A DNA stretch of 55,973 nt from Brevibacillus centrosporus (lineage in GTDB: Bacteria; Bacillota; Bacilli; Brevibacillales; Brevibacillaceae), in contig NZ_RHHP01000043.1 of the NCBI RefSeq assembly GCF_003710815.1, positions 1-55,973 on the forward strand, in the 5' to 3' direction. Positions within the stretch are counted from its first letter, which is position 1. The number at the start of each line of letters is the position of its first letter. Below, in pieces: positions 34,053 to 43,240 of this stretch. Made by a program: the position numbers and the translations under genes. The notes below the pieces were generated by a model. That model made no database searches. It was not told the origin of the DNA and saw only the letters and a program-made list of their open reading frames with translations.

Positions 34053-35426
34053 TTAAAACCTCTTTCTTTTTGCGGACGACGGAATCATCATTTCTTCCCG
34101 GTATTTGGCAACCGTTCGGCGAGAAATCTCGATTCCCTCTGTCTGCAGCATTTCTCCCAGCTTTTGATCGGACAGCGGTGCCTTCCGGTCTTCCTGCTCG
34201 ATCAAGGCCTTGATTCTCCGCTTCACACTCTCTGATGAGGTCGCTTCCCCGCTCGAAGTAGAGAGCGCAGAGGTAAAGAAGTACTTCAGTTCAAATATTC
34301 CCCTTGGGGTCTGTACGTATTTATTGCTGGTCGCCCGACTGATCGTAGACTCATGTAGACTGACCTTTTCGGCAATTTCTTTTTGCGTCATCGGCTTGAG
34401 GTAGTCGATCCCGCGATCAAAAAAGTCCTGCTGCATTTCCACGATCGCCTGTGTCACGCGCATGAGCGTCAGCCTGCGCTGCTCCAAGCTTTTCGCCAGC
34501 CACATCGCCGCATTCAGCTTTTCGTGAATGAATTGCTTCGCTTCCTCCTGGCTCTTTTGCTGGCTTAGCATTTTTTCATAAAAGCTGTTGATTTTCAGGC
34601 GAGGTGTCGCAATGTCATTGACCAGTACCACATACTCGTTTCCTACCTTTTCGACCGCTACATCCGGGATCACATAGCGTGTATCCGCATGAGAGTACGC
34701 TGCACCCGGACGCGGATTCAATGTACGCACCAGATCCGCCATCGCCTGCACGTCCAAAGGGGTGCATCCGACCTTATCGGCAATGCGCTGGTAGCGATTA
34801 TCCGCCAGATCCTGCAAGTGGAACTTCACCACCTGGACGATCTTTTCATCATCGAGGGCCAGGTGTTCCAGCTGCAGCAGCAAGCATTCCTCCAAGCTTC
34901 GCGCCGCGACTCCAACCGGATCAAAGTGCTGCAGGATCGACAGCACGTCTTCGATCTCCAAAAGATCCGCTCCCAGCTTGGCGCTCGCTTCCTCGAGCGT
35001 GACCTCCAAGTATCCCTTTTCATCCAGATTTCCGATCAAGAACAAAGCAATTTTCTTTTGCAGCGGAGTAAAGCCTTTTACATACCCGAGCTGGCGTTCC
35101 AGATGCTCATACAGGCTATCCGAGCCTTGCTGGACAAAATCAAGCGGATTGTAAGTGCTTTCATTTTTAGTTGCAGTGTACTCGCCTGACGCCCGATTCC
35201 CTACGATTTCCTTCCAGTCAATTTCCGGCGTCGGCTTTTCCGCCTTGGCTGAGGCCACTTCTCGCGGTGCTTCCAGATCGAAGACTGGATTTTCGATGGC
35301 CTGCTCCTGCAAATAGGAAATCAGATCGACGGCAGAATACTGCAATATGGTAATCGCCTGACGCAGCTCCGGCGTCATCACTAGCTTCAGCGTCTGTTCT
35401 TGAAACAATCCCAGTCCCATGTTCAT
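34053..35426 (-). CDS. rpoN: RNA polymerase sigma-54 factor
   Basis: 457 residues. Region I is Gln/Leu-rich (FQEQTLKLVMTPELRQAITI), the core-binding domain spans about 100-300, and the HTH plus RpoN box (SRRTVAKYREEMMIP) lie at the C-terminus. It directs transcription from -24/-12 promoters with enhancer-binding activators, none of which is encoded nearby. The equivalent B. subtilis gene sigL also lies close to the cggR operon. Confidence 0.97.
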   Translation of the reverse strand: MNMGLGLFQEQTLKLVMTPELRQAITILQYSAVDLISYLQEQAIENPVFDLEAPREVASAKAEKPTPEIDWKEIVGNRASGEYTATKNESTYNPLDFVQQGSDSLYEHLERQLGYVKGFTPLQKKIALFLIGNLDEKGYLEVTLEEASAKLGADLLEIEDVLSILQHFDPVGVAARSLEECLLLQLEHLALDDEKIVQVVKFHLQDLADNRYQRIADKVGCTPLDVQAMADLVRTLNPRPGAAYSHADTRYVIPDVAVEKVGNEYVVLVNDIATPRLKINSFYEKMLSQQKSQEEAKQFIHEKLNAAMWLAKSLEQRRLTLMRVTQAIVEMQQDFFDRGIDYLKPMTQKEIAEKVSLHESTISRATSNKYVQTPRGIFELKYFFTSALSTSSGEATSSESVKRRIKALIEQEDRKAPLSDQKLGEMLQTEGIEISRRTVAKYREEMMIPSSAKRKRF

Positions 35427-35594
35427 GAAGAAATCGCCCCTTTCCTCTTTCCGGCACTTCCTCTAGCTGCTTTTCGTCTCTCGTCTCTATTGTCATTATA
35501 TTCGTTCTCCCTTGCAATTTTCCTGCCAATAAATGAATACCTAGCGGAAAAAAGTGGCCCATCGATCAAGGCCACTTTTCTGGAGGATTTGCGT

Positions 35595-36635
35595 TTATTC
35601 TCTTTTGCTTCTATATAACAAGTACATAAAGAAAGGGGCACCCACAGCAGCCGTAAAAACACCAGCGGGCACATCCAAAGGCACAAACAGCGTCCGCGCT
35701 GCCGAGTCCGCCAACAGGACAAAGAGTCCACCCAATAGCGCAGAGGTCGGCAGCAGGGCACCGTAGGACGAGCCTACCAGCTTACGTGCCATATGAGGTG
35801 CCATCAGGCCCACGAAGCCGATTCCTCCGGCAATCCCTACGGCAGCAGCTGCCAGGGCCACACTTACCGCGATGAGGATCAAACGCTTCCTTTCTACCTG
35901 CACCCCTACGCTTTTGGCAATATCATCTCCCAGCTCCTGTACATTAAGCGTACGCGACTGGATGATCGTCACCAGCAAAAAGCCGACTACCCATGGCAGA
36001 ATGGTGAGAACATGATCCCACGAGGTTCCATAAACCGTTCCCGACATCCAGCCAAGCGCTTGGGAAGTCAGATACAACGGACCTGAGATCATAAAGTAAA
36101 CGGACAACGCTCCCATTGCCGCCGAAATGGAGACACCGATCAAGGCAAAGCGAAACGGCGACAGCCCCCGCTTCCAAGCCGTCACATAAGTCAGCGAAGC
36201 TGCGAAAAAGCCGCCGATCAAAGCTACCAGGGGCAGCCAATGAATGCTGTAAGTCCCATTGGAAAAAGCGATAAACGCAACCGCAGCAGCAGTTGCTCCA
36301 TTTGTCGTCCCGATCAAGTCAGGTGAAGCCAGAGGATTGCGGACGAGCGCCTGCAAAATGGCTCCAGAAACAGCCAGCGCGGCACCGACCATGACCGATA
36401 CCAGAATGCGAGGCAGACGCAAATTCACGACGACCAGCTGGAAGGTGCTGTCCCCCATCCCGACTAGCGATTTCAGTACTTCCGACACTGGGATGCGAAT
36501 GCTCCCCAGCCCGATACTTGCCACAATCGCCACAGCAAGCAGGCTAATGAGCATGCCGATAATCACAAAAGAACGAACGTGAATCTGAAACGAAAGCAAA
36601 GGCTTTTGACTGCGAACGACCGCAAATTTATTCAT
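35595..36635 (-). CDS. Iron-siderophore ABC permease (2b), FecCD family
   Basis: 346 residues from the ATG at 36635 (AGGAGGAGG upstream), overlapping the first permease by eight bases. Hallmarks: VVNLRLPRILVSVMVGAAL, GAILQALVRNPLASPDLIG and GGIGFVGLMAPHMARKLVG. About nine to ten membrane segments. It pairs with the gene at 36628. No ATPase gene follows; the next gene downstream is rpoN on the other side of a non-coding gap. Confidence 0.95.
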   Translation of the reverse strand: MNKFAVVRSQKPLLSFQIHVRSFVIIGMLISLLAVAIVASIGLGSIRIPVSEVLKSLVGMGDSTFQLVVVNLRLPRILVSVMVGAALAVSGAILQALVRNPLASPDLIGTTNGATAAAVAFIAFSNGTYSIHWLPLVALIGGFFAASLTYVTAWKRGLSPFRFALIGVSISAAMGALSVYFMISGPLYLTSQALGWMSGTVYGTSWDHVLTILPWVVGFLLVTIIQSRTLNVQELGDDIAKSVGVQVERKRLILIAVSVALAAAAVGIAGGIGFVGLMAPHMARKLVGSSYGALLPTSALLGGLFVLLADSAARTLFVPLDVPAGVFTAAVGAPFFMYLLYRSKRE

Positions 36636-37638
36636 GCGCCCTCCTCCTAACGATGGCGATGACAAACGGCACGCCGATGACAGCCGTAGCCACTCCTACT
36701 GGTACTTCCTCCGGCATCAGCAGAAAACGGGATACCAGATCCGCCAAGACGAGAAACATGCCTCCCATGACCACACTGTAAGGAATCACCCAGCGATGGT
36801 CTATCCCGACCAGATAGCGGCAGATATGCGGAATTACGATCCCGACAAAGCCGATGGGACCTGTGAGCGCAACCGCCCCCCCTGCGAGAAGGACGACGAC
36901 GATCACGATACAAGCCTTCACCCAGACAATTTTTTGTCCGAGGCTCTTCGCGACATCATCGCCGAGGGCCATCAGATTTAAAGAGCCAGCCAGAAAAATG
37001 GAAAGGATCCATCCAGTCACAAGATACGGAATAATCATCTGGGCGTGGCGCAAATCTCTGCCTGACACGGAACCTACCAGCCAGTAGAGTGCTTCTTCCA
37101 TCGTCTTATCGTCGATGAGCATAAACAGCGAGGTCAAAGAAGACGCAAACGCAGCGACTGCCGCGCCAGAGAGCGTCACCTTTACGGGGGACATCCCTCC
37201 TCTACCTGCAGAACCAAGTATGTAGACGATCAAGGCAGTCAAGGCTGCACCTAAAAATCCGACCCACATCATCTGCGTAAAGGTAAACATACCTCCGAAC
37301 AAAAACAAGGCAACGACAATCAGCAGGGCCGCTCCCGAGTTGATCCCAAAAACGGAAGGGGAAGCGAGTGGATTGCGGGTCAAAGCCTGCAAAAGGACTC
37401 CCGCCAATGCCAAGCTCCCTCCTACAAAGGCTGCTACGATCGCTCGAGGAACCCTCGTATGCAAAATGATGAGCTGCTCGTTGCTCCCGGTAAAGCTGGT
37501 ATACGCTTCAATCGCAGTCGCAATGCGAAAGTTTTGGATACCGTACAGAACGCTAGCAACCATGGCTATACCTAATAAGACGATTCCTACAACTAGAACA
37601 ACCGACTTTTGAACGCGGCTGTGCAAAAGAAATTTCAC
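36628..37638 (-). CDS. Iron-siderophore ABC permease (2a), FecCD family
   Basis: 336 residues, probably starting at GTG. Hallmarks: LHTRVPRAIVAAFVGGSLAL, GVLLQALTRNPLASPSVFG and ALTGPIGFVGIVIPHICRYL. It is divergent from binding protein 2 across about 175 bp that holds two Fur-box-like sites. It forms a pair with the overlapping downstream permease. Confidence 0.95.
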   Translation of the reverse strand: MKFLLHSRVQKSVVLVVGIVLLGIAMVASVLYGIQNFRIATAIEAYTSFTGSNEQLIILHTRVPRAIVAAFVGGSLALAGVLLQALTRNPLASPSVFGINSGAALLIVVALFLFGGMFTFTQMMWVGFLGAALTALIVYILGSAGRGGMSPVKVTLSGAAVAAFASSLTSLFMLIDDKTMEEALYWLVGSVSGRDLRHAQMIIPYLVTGWILSIFLAGSLNLMALGDDVAKSLGQKIVWVKACIVIVVVLLAGGAVALTGPIGFVGIVIPHICRYLVGIDHRWVIPYSVVMGGMFLVLADLVSRFLLMPEEVPVGVATAVIGVPFVIAIVRRRAHE

Positions 37639-37711
37639 GGCTGTTCCCTACTTTCTTCCCAGGCAATTTCCTCTCATTGTAAGCTGTCTATTTCCAGCTC
37701 GTCAATGAGAT

Positions 37712-37726
37712 TGATAATTGTTATCA
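37712..37726. promoter_or_regulatory. Fur box
   Basis: TGATAATTGTTATCA matches the 7-1-7 consensus at 13 of 14 fixed positions. It lies in the divergent promoter region of permease pair 2 and binding protein 2. Confidence 0.8.
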
Positions 37727-37778
37727 AAAAATCCGTTGACATTCCTTTTCCTTAATTATACAGTATGACTTGTATAAA

Positions 37779-37793
37779 CGATAATGAATATCA
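37779..37793. promoter_or_regulatory. Fur-box-like site upstream of binding protein 2
   Basis: CGATAATGAATATCA matches the consensus at 12 of 14 fixed positions and lies just upstream of the ribosome binding site, where binding would block transcription. Confidence 0.7.
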
Positions 37794-37813
37794 CTATCAG
37801 GAGGTCGTCCATC

Positions 37814-38842
37814 ATGCTTACTCCTCGTAAGCCAGTCTTTCAGGTTTTATGCTCCCTCGGCTTGTCTTTGATGCTGTTTGTCACAGGCTGCGGCTCCGGT
37901 AGTCAAAATGCTGCAGGCGGTCAAAATGCCGCAAATAGTCAGCCAACAACAGCAGCAACAACAGCACCCGCTTCAACTCCCGCTTCTAGCGATACCCGCT
38001 CGGAAGTGAGAAAGATTAAACATGCGATGGGGGAAACCGAGCTCAAAGGAGATCCCCAGCGCGTTGTGATCCTCACCAACGAAGGGACAGAAGCCCTTCT
38101 CAGTCTCGGCGTCAAGCCCGTAGGAGCAGTCAAGTCCTGGCAAGGCGAGCCCTGGTATGACCATATTAAAGAGCAAATGCAAGGTGTCACCGATCTTGGC
38201 GAGGAAACCCAGCCCAATATCGAGCTGATCGCCAGTCTGAAGCCGGATCTGATCATCGGCAACAAAGTACGTCAGGAAAAAATCTACTCCCAGCTTTCCT
38301 CCATCGCACCGACCGTGTTTGCCGAGGACCTGTCCGGAAGCTGGAAGATCAACTTCAAGCTTTATGCGGAAACGGTAAACAAAAAGGCAAAGGGTGATAA
38401 GCTTCTGGCCAGCTTTGACCAAAGAGTAGAGGAAGCGAAAACCAAACTGGGTGAAAAGACAAAGACGAAGGTATCGATCGTCCGCTTCTTGCCAGGAAAG
38501 GTCCGCCTCTACATGAAAGACACGTTTGCAGGCGTGCTGTTCAACCAGCTCGGCTTTGCACGTCCCGCTTCTCAGGATAAAGATGAATTCATGCAAGTCA
38601 TCGCAAAAGAACAAATGGCTGAAGCCGATGGCGATGTCCTGTTCTACTGGGTCTCCGACTACGACGACAAAGCGGCTGCGACTTACCGTGACGAATGGGT
38701 CAATGATCCTCTTTGGAAAAACCTGAGCGTTGTAAAAAACAATCAAGTCTTCCAAGTCAACGAAGTCATCTGGAATACAGGCGGTGGCATCCTGTCCGCC
38801 AACCTGCTGCTCGATGAGATCGTGGCACACTTTTCGAAGTAA
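37814..38842 (+). CDS. Iron-siderophore ABC transporter substrate-binding lipoprotein (2)
   Basis: 342 residues from an ATG behind AGGAGGTCG; the frame upstream runs through the Fur site. Lipobox LFVTGC, then an Ala/Thr/Ser/Gln-rich linker and the binding fold (IKHAMGETELKGDPQRVVIL, LIASLKPDLIIGNKVRQEKI, NEVIWNTGGGILSA). It shares long stretches with the protein at 39146, such as PWYDHIK and AKTKLGEKTKTKVSIVRFLP, so the two are recent paralogues. It probably feeds the permease pair divergent from it. Confidence 0.9.
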   Translation: MLTPRKPVFQVLCSLGLSLMLFVTGCGSGSQNAAGGQNAANSQPTTAATTAPASTPASSDTRSEVRKIKHAMGETELKGDPQRVVILTNEGTEALLSLGVKPVGAVKSWQGEPWYDHIKEQMQGVTDLGEETQPNIELIASLKPDLIIGNKVRQEKIYSQLSSIAPTVFAEDLSGSWKINFKLYAETVNKKAKGDKLLASFDQRVEEAKTKLGEKTKTKVSIVRFLPGKVRLYMKDTFAGVLFNQLGFARPASQDKDEFMQVIAKEQMAEADGDVLFYWVSDYDDKAAATYRDEWVNDPLWKNLSVVKNNQVFQVNEVIWNTGGGILSANLLLDEIVAHFSK

Positions 38843-38874
38843 GATCGCGTAAACGCATAAAACAGAAGGGGCAA

Positions 38875-38904
38875 CGTCACGGCGCGGCTGCCCCTTCCCT
38901 TTTC
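38875..38904 (+). terminator. Terminator after binding protein 2
   Basis: GAAGGGGCA pairs with TGCCCCTTC around a GC-rich loop, followed by CCTTTTCCC. Confidence 0.7.
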
Positions 38905-38957
38905 CCTTGAATGAGTTCACCCTCACGAAAAAATTGAACCAAAAGCAGGTTTTTTGT

Positions 38958-38987
38958 TTGCATTTGGCTCAGAAGATGTCTTATAAT
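38958..38987 (+). promoter_or_regulatory. tRNA-Arg promoter
   Basis: TTGCAT, 18-bp spacer, TATAAT, ending 26 bases before the tRNA 5' end. Confidence 0.7.
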
Positions 38988-39013
38988 GGGTAAGTATTAC
39001 TTTTCCATACCAT

Positions 39014-39088
39014 ACGCCTGTAGCTCAGTGGATAGAGCAATGGTCTCCGGAACCATGTGCGGGGGTTCGATTCCCTTCAGGCGTACCA
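39014..39088 (+). tRNA. tRNA-Arg (anticodon CCG)
   Basis: Acceptor ACGCCTG pairs with CAGGCGT, the anticodon loop is CTCCGGA, the T-arm is GGGGGTTCGATTCCCTT and CCA is encoded. It reads CGG. It stands alone between two converging paralogous siderophore-binding-protein genes, with its own promoter and terminator. Confidence 0.96.
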
Positions 39089-39099
39089 TCGAAGTAATG

Positions 39100-39131
39100 A
39101 GAAGACTGAATGATTCCAGTCTTCTTTTGTT
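39100..39131 (+). terminator. Terminator after tRNA-Arg
   Basis: AGAAGACTGAA pairs with CCAGTCTTCT, followed by TTTTGTTTT. Confidence 0.8.
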
Positions 39132-39145
39132 TTCCTTCCCCTTGT

Positions 39146-40150
39146 CTATTTGATTTCCCCGAAGATCCTCTCCACGTCTTTTACCATCAGTTCAGCAGCC
39201 AGAATGCCTCCCGAAGAGTTCCAGATCGCTTCGTTCACCAGGTAAGCGCGCCCTGTCTTAACCACCTTCATGTTTTGCGCGAGTGGATCGCTGAGCCATT
39301 CCTTTGCTGTTTTGGTCGCTCCGTCATCGCCTTCACGATCGGAAGTAAAGTAGAAGAAAACATCCCCATCCAGCAGGTTGATCTGCTCTTTCGCAATGTC
39401 TTGCGTGAACTCATCCTTGTTTTGTGCTTCCGGTCTTGCAAATCCGATCTTATCCAGAATGACTCCCGCGAAATTGTTTTTGAGGTATGCTCGTACTTTG
39501 CCAGGCTGGAAGCGAGCCATGGATACCTGCATTTTTGTTTTATCGCCGAGCTTCGTTTTCGCTTCCTCGATCGTTTTGTTGAAAGCGTCGAGTACGGCCT
39601 TTCCTTCTGCTTCCTTGTTCAGTGCCTGTGTGTACAGCTCAAAGTTCTCGATCATGCTGTCACCGAGATTTTCGGTAAATACGGTTGGAGCGATGGACGA
39701 AAGCTGCGTGTAGATTTTCTCTTGGCGTACCTTCGTACCGAGGATCAGGTCCGGCTTCAGGCTTGCGATCAGCTCCATGTTCGGCTGCGTTTCATCTCCT
39801 ACTACTTCCACTTTGCCCATTTGATCCTTGATGTGATCGTACCACGGGTCACCGATCCACGATTTGACGGCCCCTACCGGCTTGATTCCCAATGCGAGCA
39901 AGCTCTCCGTCCCCTGTGTGGTCAACACGACAATCCGCTGTGGTGTCCCTGTAATCTTGGTTTCTCCCATGGCATGCGTGATCGTTCTCGCCTCTTCTGC
40001 GGCTGGCGCTAGACTTTCCTTGGCTGCAGGTGCTTGTGTTGCGGCTGGAGCTGGTGCCGTTGTCTGACTCCCGCACGCGGATACGAGCAACGATAATACG
40101 ACGAGCAGCATCGCTGTGATTCTTCCTTTTGTGAAAGCTCTGGTAAACAT
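39146..40150 (-). CDS. Iron-siderophore ABC transporter substrate-binding lipoprotein (3)
   Basis: 334 residues. Lipobox LLVSAC, an Ala/Pro-rich linker, and the binding fold (ITHAMGETKITGTPQRIVVL, LIASLKPDLILGTKVRQEKI, NEAIWNSSGGILAA). Closely related to binding protein 2 on the other side of the tRNA-Arg. It has its own Fur-like site at 40184 and no partner genes of its own, so it most likely shares the permeases at 35.6-37.6 kb. Confidence 0.9.
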   Translation of the reverse strand: MFTRAFTKGRITAMLLVVLSLLVSACGSQTTAPAPAATQAPAAKESLAPAAEEARTITHAMGETKITGTPQRIVVLTTQGTESLLALGIKPVGAVKSWIGDPWYDHIKDQMGKVEVVGDETQPNMELIASLKPDLILGTKVRQEKIYTQLSSIAPTVFTENLGDSMIENFELYTQALNKEAEGKAVLDAFNKTIEEAKTKLGDKTKMQVSMARFQPGKVRAYLKNNFAGVILDKIGFARPEAQNKDEFTQDIAKEQINLLDGDVFFYFTSDREGDDGATKTAKEWLSDPLAQNMKVVKTGRAYLVNEAIWNSSGGILAAELMVKDVERIFGEIK

Positions 40151-40183
40151 GAATCTTTTCCCCCTAGCATCCTTTGTTAAAAA

Positions 40184-40198
40184 TGAATATCATTATCA
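40184..40198. promoter_or_regulatory. Fur-box-like site upstream of binding protein 3
   Basis: TGAATATCATTATCA matches the Fur consensus at 12 of 14 fixed positions, about 35 bases upstream of the start codon. Confidence 0.7.
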
Positions 40199-40372
40199 GT
40201 TAAAAAGACATAAAAAAAATAAAACATCCTTTCCCGATATCCCTGCCCCCTTCTCTGTTCTCCCGATGCGCATGCGGCAGATCAAATGTTACAATTGTAA
40301 CACTAATATAGATTTCTCTCGTTTTCAAATGATTTCACGCAAATCAGAGGGAAAATAGACAAACGAAAGGAT

Positions 40373-40795
40373 TTGTCACTCTACCAAGATAAAGACGATA
40401 TTTTGTTTGACTATTTATGCCAGCTTTATGCGGAGCTCTGGCTAAAAGTGGATGAACCCAATGGACTGGACGAAAATATGTTTATCTCGCTGTTTCGCAT
40501 GTGGAAGGAGCATACGCCTGTCTCCCTTGTAACCAACATTAACAACCGAGACCGGAAAATCAGGCAAATCATCTTTCGCAGCCTGGAATATGTCATTTCT
40601 GAGCTCGTCCAGCCTGACTCTGAGGCAAAGAAGCCTTTTCCCCTGGAAGGACTGGACTACTATGCCCAACGCTCCCTTTCCTCTACCCTTCACGTCTTGC
40701 TAACCGAGTGGACTTTGCGCGAGTTTCGCGAGACGCCGGAGGAAATCGGACGACTCGCCTTCCAGCTGACTAGCTCGATGCGGGCCTTGCTGTAA
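40373..40795 (+). CDS. TetR-family C-terminal domain protein, N-terminal HTH missing
   Basis: Up to 140 residues from a TTG at 40373 with poor ribosome binding site spacing. The helical pattern (LFRMWKEHTPVSLVTNI, then RSLSSTLHVLLTEWTLREF, ETPEEIGRLAFQLTSS) fits the ligand-binding C-terminal domain of TetR regulators. No helix-turn-helix is found in any frame upstream, and the frame is closed by TAA before 40310. It is either a truncated regulator or a stand-alone domain. The 160 bp after it (40796-40958) show no gene. Confidence 0.5.
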   Translation: MSLYQDKDDILFDYLCQLYAELWLKVDEPNGLDENMFISLFRMWKEHTPVSLVTNINNRDRKIRQIIFRSLEYVISELVQPDSEAKKPFPLEGLDYYAQRSLSSTLHVLLTEWTLREFRETPEEIGRLAFQLTSSMRALL

Positions 40796-40914
40796 AAGTT
40801 GCAATAAGAAAACCTCTATCGAGGCCTGCTCAAGGAGGAGCGACCGCGTTTTAGTGGAAAGTTTTCATGCGCTCCAGAATTCATAAGCATTACGCTTATA
40901 AATTCTTATACGTT

Positions 40915-40946
40915 GAAAAAAGCCTGCAGCAGCGGCCGCAGGCTTC
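40915..40946 (-). terminator. Terminator after the YtzI-like gene
   Basis: GAAGCCTGCGG pairs with GCAGGCTTTTTT around a short GC loop on the minus strand. Confidence 0.8.
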
Positions 40947-40958
40947 TATATGTGAAAG

Positions 40959-41111
40959 CTATTGATCCAATTCTTTCCGAATACCCTCTTTACCCGGTAA
41001 CGGATCGATCCGCTCCGACTTGCGGGAGTAAGCTTTATTCGTGACCCAGAGGGTGCTTCCGATAATTAGAACGAATATAATGACCACCACTACAAGAAAA
41101 CCCGTTGTCAT
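40959..41111 (-). CDS. Small single-pass membrane protein, YtzI-like
   Basis: 50 residues from the ATG at 41111, with GGGGGG upstream. One membrane helix (FLVVVVIIFVLIIGSTLWV) is followed by a short charged tail, NKAYSRKSERIDPLPGK. The K-x-Y-x-x-K...DPLP pattern after the helix is that of the small YtzI family of Bacilli. Function unknown. Read from sequence directly, with its own terminator. Confidence 0.75.
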   Translation of the reverse strand: MTTGFLVVVVIIFVLIIGSTLWVTNKAYSRKSERIDPLPGKEGIRKELDQ

Positions 41112-41322
41112 TCACAATCCCCCCTGTCTTTCTTTTTCTCTTCATTATACCTGATTTCTACGCTGCAGGATGTCACTCATTTAAGCCAATCTCGTGAATT
41201 TCAAATCACTCTCGATAATTCCGTCCTCAGCGATAGGAAAAAGGCATCTTCAAAGCGAATAGTTACGACATCATCCATCACAGTGCATTACACCATCCCA
41301 CTGACAAGGCAGGGAACCAACA

Positions 41323-43200
41323 ATGGACAAGCTCACTTCCTCCTTTTCATGGAAAAGGAAGAGATCCAAAAAGCAATTATCCACGCAACGGCTTTCCGAT
41401 CAGCTCCTTCGTGCCTTTTTTCACTACACGACGGATGCGATTTCATTCAGTGATATGGACAACACGCTCATCTTAATCAATCAAGCTTTTGAACACAATT
41501 ACGGATGGACAATGGACGAGCTAAAGGAAACACCCTATTGTTTTATCCCGGAGGATCTGAAGGTGGAAGCCCATCAGCTCTTTGACGCTGTACGCACAAT
41601 GGGGGTACAAATCACCAATTTCGAAACCGTTCGCCAGCGTAAAGACGGATCCCTGATGGATGTGAACCTGACGATTGTACCCATTTTCGACGAGCATGGG
41701 ACCATTATCGGTTCTGCTTGCACCGCTCGCGATATTTCGGACCGTAAAAAAGTCGAAGAAGCCTTGAAGCAGAGCGAGACCAAATATCGCCTGTTGATCG
41801 ATCATACCCAAGACATTATTACGATTTTTAATCCCGCCATGGAACGCATTTATATCTCACCATCTGTCGAGCAGCATCTCGGATATTCGCACATGGAGTT
41901 CCAGTCCTCAAGTCGATTGCTGCTCGTTCACCCTGACGACATGCCTCTTATGCGAGCTTGCCACCAGCAAATCATGGCAACCAAGGAGCAAGTCCAGTTT
42001 GAAGTTCGCTCCCTAAGCAGAGACGGTTCACCCATTGTGTTTGACACACGCGGCTTCCCCATCCTCGATGATCAAGGACAGGTGGAAAACATCATGTTCG
42101 TCGCACGCAACGTAACGGAACGAAAGTATTCCGAGGCTGCCCTGCTCCGAAGCGAAGAGAAAAACAGGATCATCCTCGAGCACACCGACGATTTTATCAT
42201 GATTACCGATAAACAGGGAGAAATCCTGTACCTGTCGCCCTCTCATGAACGTGTGCTGGGGCGTCACAAGCTCATGTCACAAGTGACGCTGGAGCACGTA
42301 CATCCCGATGACCGCAATCTTTTCATCAAGCATTTCAACCAGTTGATCCACTATCAAAAAGCAGGAACGTACGAATTCCGCTATCAATGCGAGAACGGCA
42401 AGTGGATCGTCTTAGAATCCAAAGGTGTTCCGATCATGACCAAGGAAAATGAATGCGACGGCTTCATCTTGGTATCCCGCGATATTACCGAGCGCCGGAA
42501 CAATGAAGAGCTTTTGCGCAAAGCAGAAAAGCTATCCGTCATCGGAGAGCTGGCAGCAGGAATCGCCCATGAGATCCGCAATCCCTTGACTTCTCTAAAG
42601 GGCTTCATTCAGCTGCTGTATCCGACTCTGCAGGACAACAAGCTGTACGCCGACATCATGCTATCCGAGCTCGAGCGAATCAATCTCATTGTCAGTGAGC
42701 TGCTGATCTTGTCCAAACCGCAGAATCTGCAGATCAAGCCGATTTCCCTCATCGTCCTGATGCAAAACCTGCTGGCACTGCTCGCCTCGGAGGCCAACCT
42801 GAAAAATATACGGTTCCAGACCTCCTTTGGCAAATGCCCTCCTATCGCTGGTGAAGAAAATCAGCTGAAGCAAGTATTTATCAACATTATAAAGAACTCG
42901 ATCGAGGCCATTGCGAATCATGGGCAGGGGGAAATCCGTATCTCCACCCGATTGCTGCCAAATCGCCACGTCTTGGTCAGACTGGCTGACAACGGTTGTG
43001 GGGTACCCGAGGAATTATTGTCCAAGCTGGGCGAGCCGTTTTTCACGACCAAAGATAAGGGAACGGGTCTTGGCCTGATGATCAGTAACAAAATCATCAA
43101 GGATCACAATGGCACCTTCCATATCACCAGCAAAAAAAATCAGGGAACCGTCGTAAAAATCACCCTGCCGATTGTCGACGATGACATTGGGTCATCCTAA
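41323..43200 (+). CDS. Multi-PAS sensor histidine kinase, sporulation-kinase type
   Basis: 625 residues, soluble. Three to four PAS/PAC units (about 30-145, 150-270, 275-395) lead to the HisKA domain with the phosphorylated His in AAGIAHEIRNPLTSLKGFIQ (near 415) and an HATPase domain (N-box FINIIKNSIEAI, G1 LADNGCGVP, TTKDKGTGLGLMIS). The layout, with no membrane segment and no response regulator nearby, matches the orphan kinases that feed the Spo0 phosphorelay. That role is inferred. Confidence 0.88.
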   Translation: MDKLTSSFSWKRKRSKKQLSTQRLSDQLLRAFFHYTTDAISFSDMDNTLILINQAFEHNYGWTMDELKETPYCFIPEDLKVEAHQLFDAVRTMGVQITNFETVRQRKDGSLMDVNLTIVPIFDEHGTIIGSACTARDISDRKKVEEALKQSETKYRLLIDHTQDIITIFNPAMERIYISPSVEQHLGYSHMEFQSSSRLLLVHPDDMPLMRACHQQIMATKEQVQFEVRSLSRDGSPIVFDTRGFPILDDQGQVENIMFVARNVTERKYSEAALLRSEEKNRIILEHTDDFIMITDKQGEILYLSPSHERVLGRHKLMSQVTLEHVHPDDRNLFIKHFNQLIHYQKAGTYEFRYQCENGKWIVLESKGVPIMTKENECDGFILVSRDITERRNNEELLRKAEKLSVIGELAAGIAHEIRNPLTSLKGFIQLLYPTLQDNKLYADIMLSELERINLIVSELLILSKPQNLQIKPISLIVLMQNLLALLASEANLKNIRFQTSFGKCPPIAGEENQLKQVFINIIKNSIEAIANHGQGEIRISTRLLPNRHVLVRLADNGCGVPEELLSKLGEPFFTTKDKGTGLGLMISNKIIKDHNGTFHITSKKNQGTVVKITLPIVDDDIGSS

Positions 43201-43240
43201 CAGGGTACGATTCCTTAGGGCAATGGGAGGTGTGCAATCC

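Noticed and set aside
40116..40358. 80-residue plus-strand frame that might supply an HTH head for the TetR-like domain
   Set aside because: It is in a different frame, ends before the domain and shows no HTH pattern.
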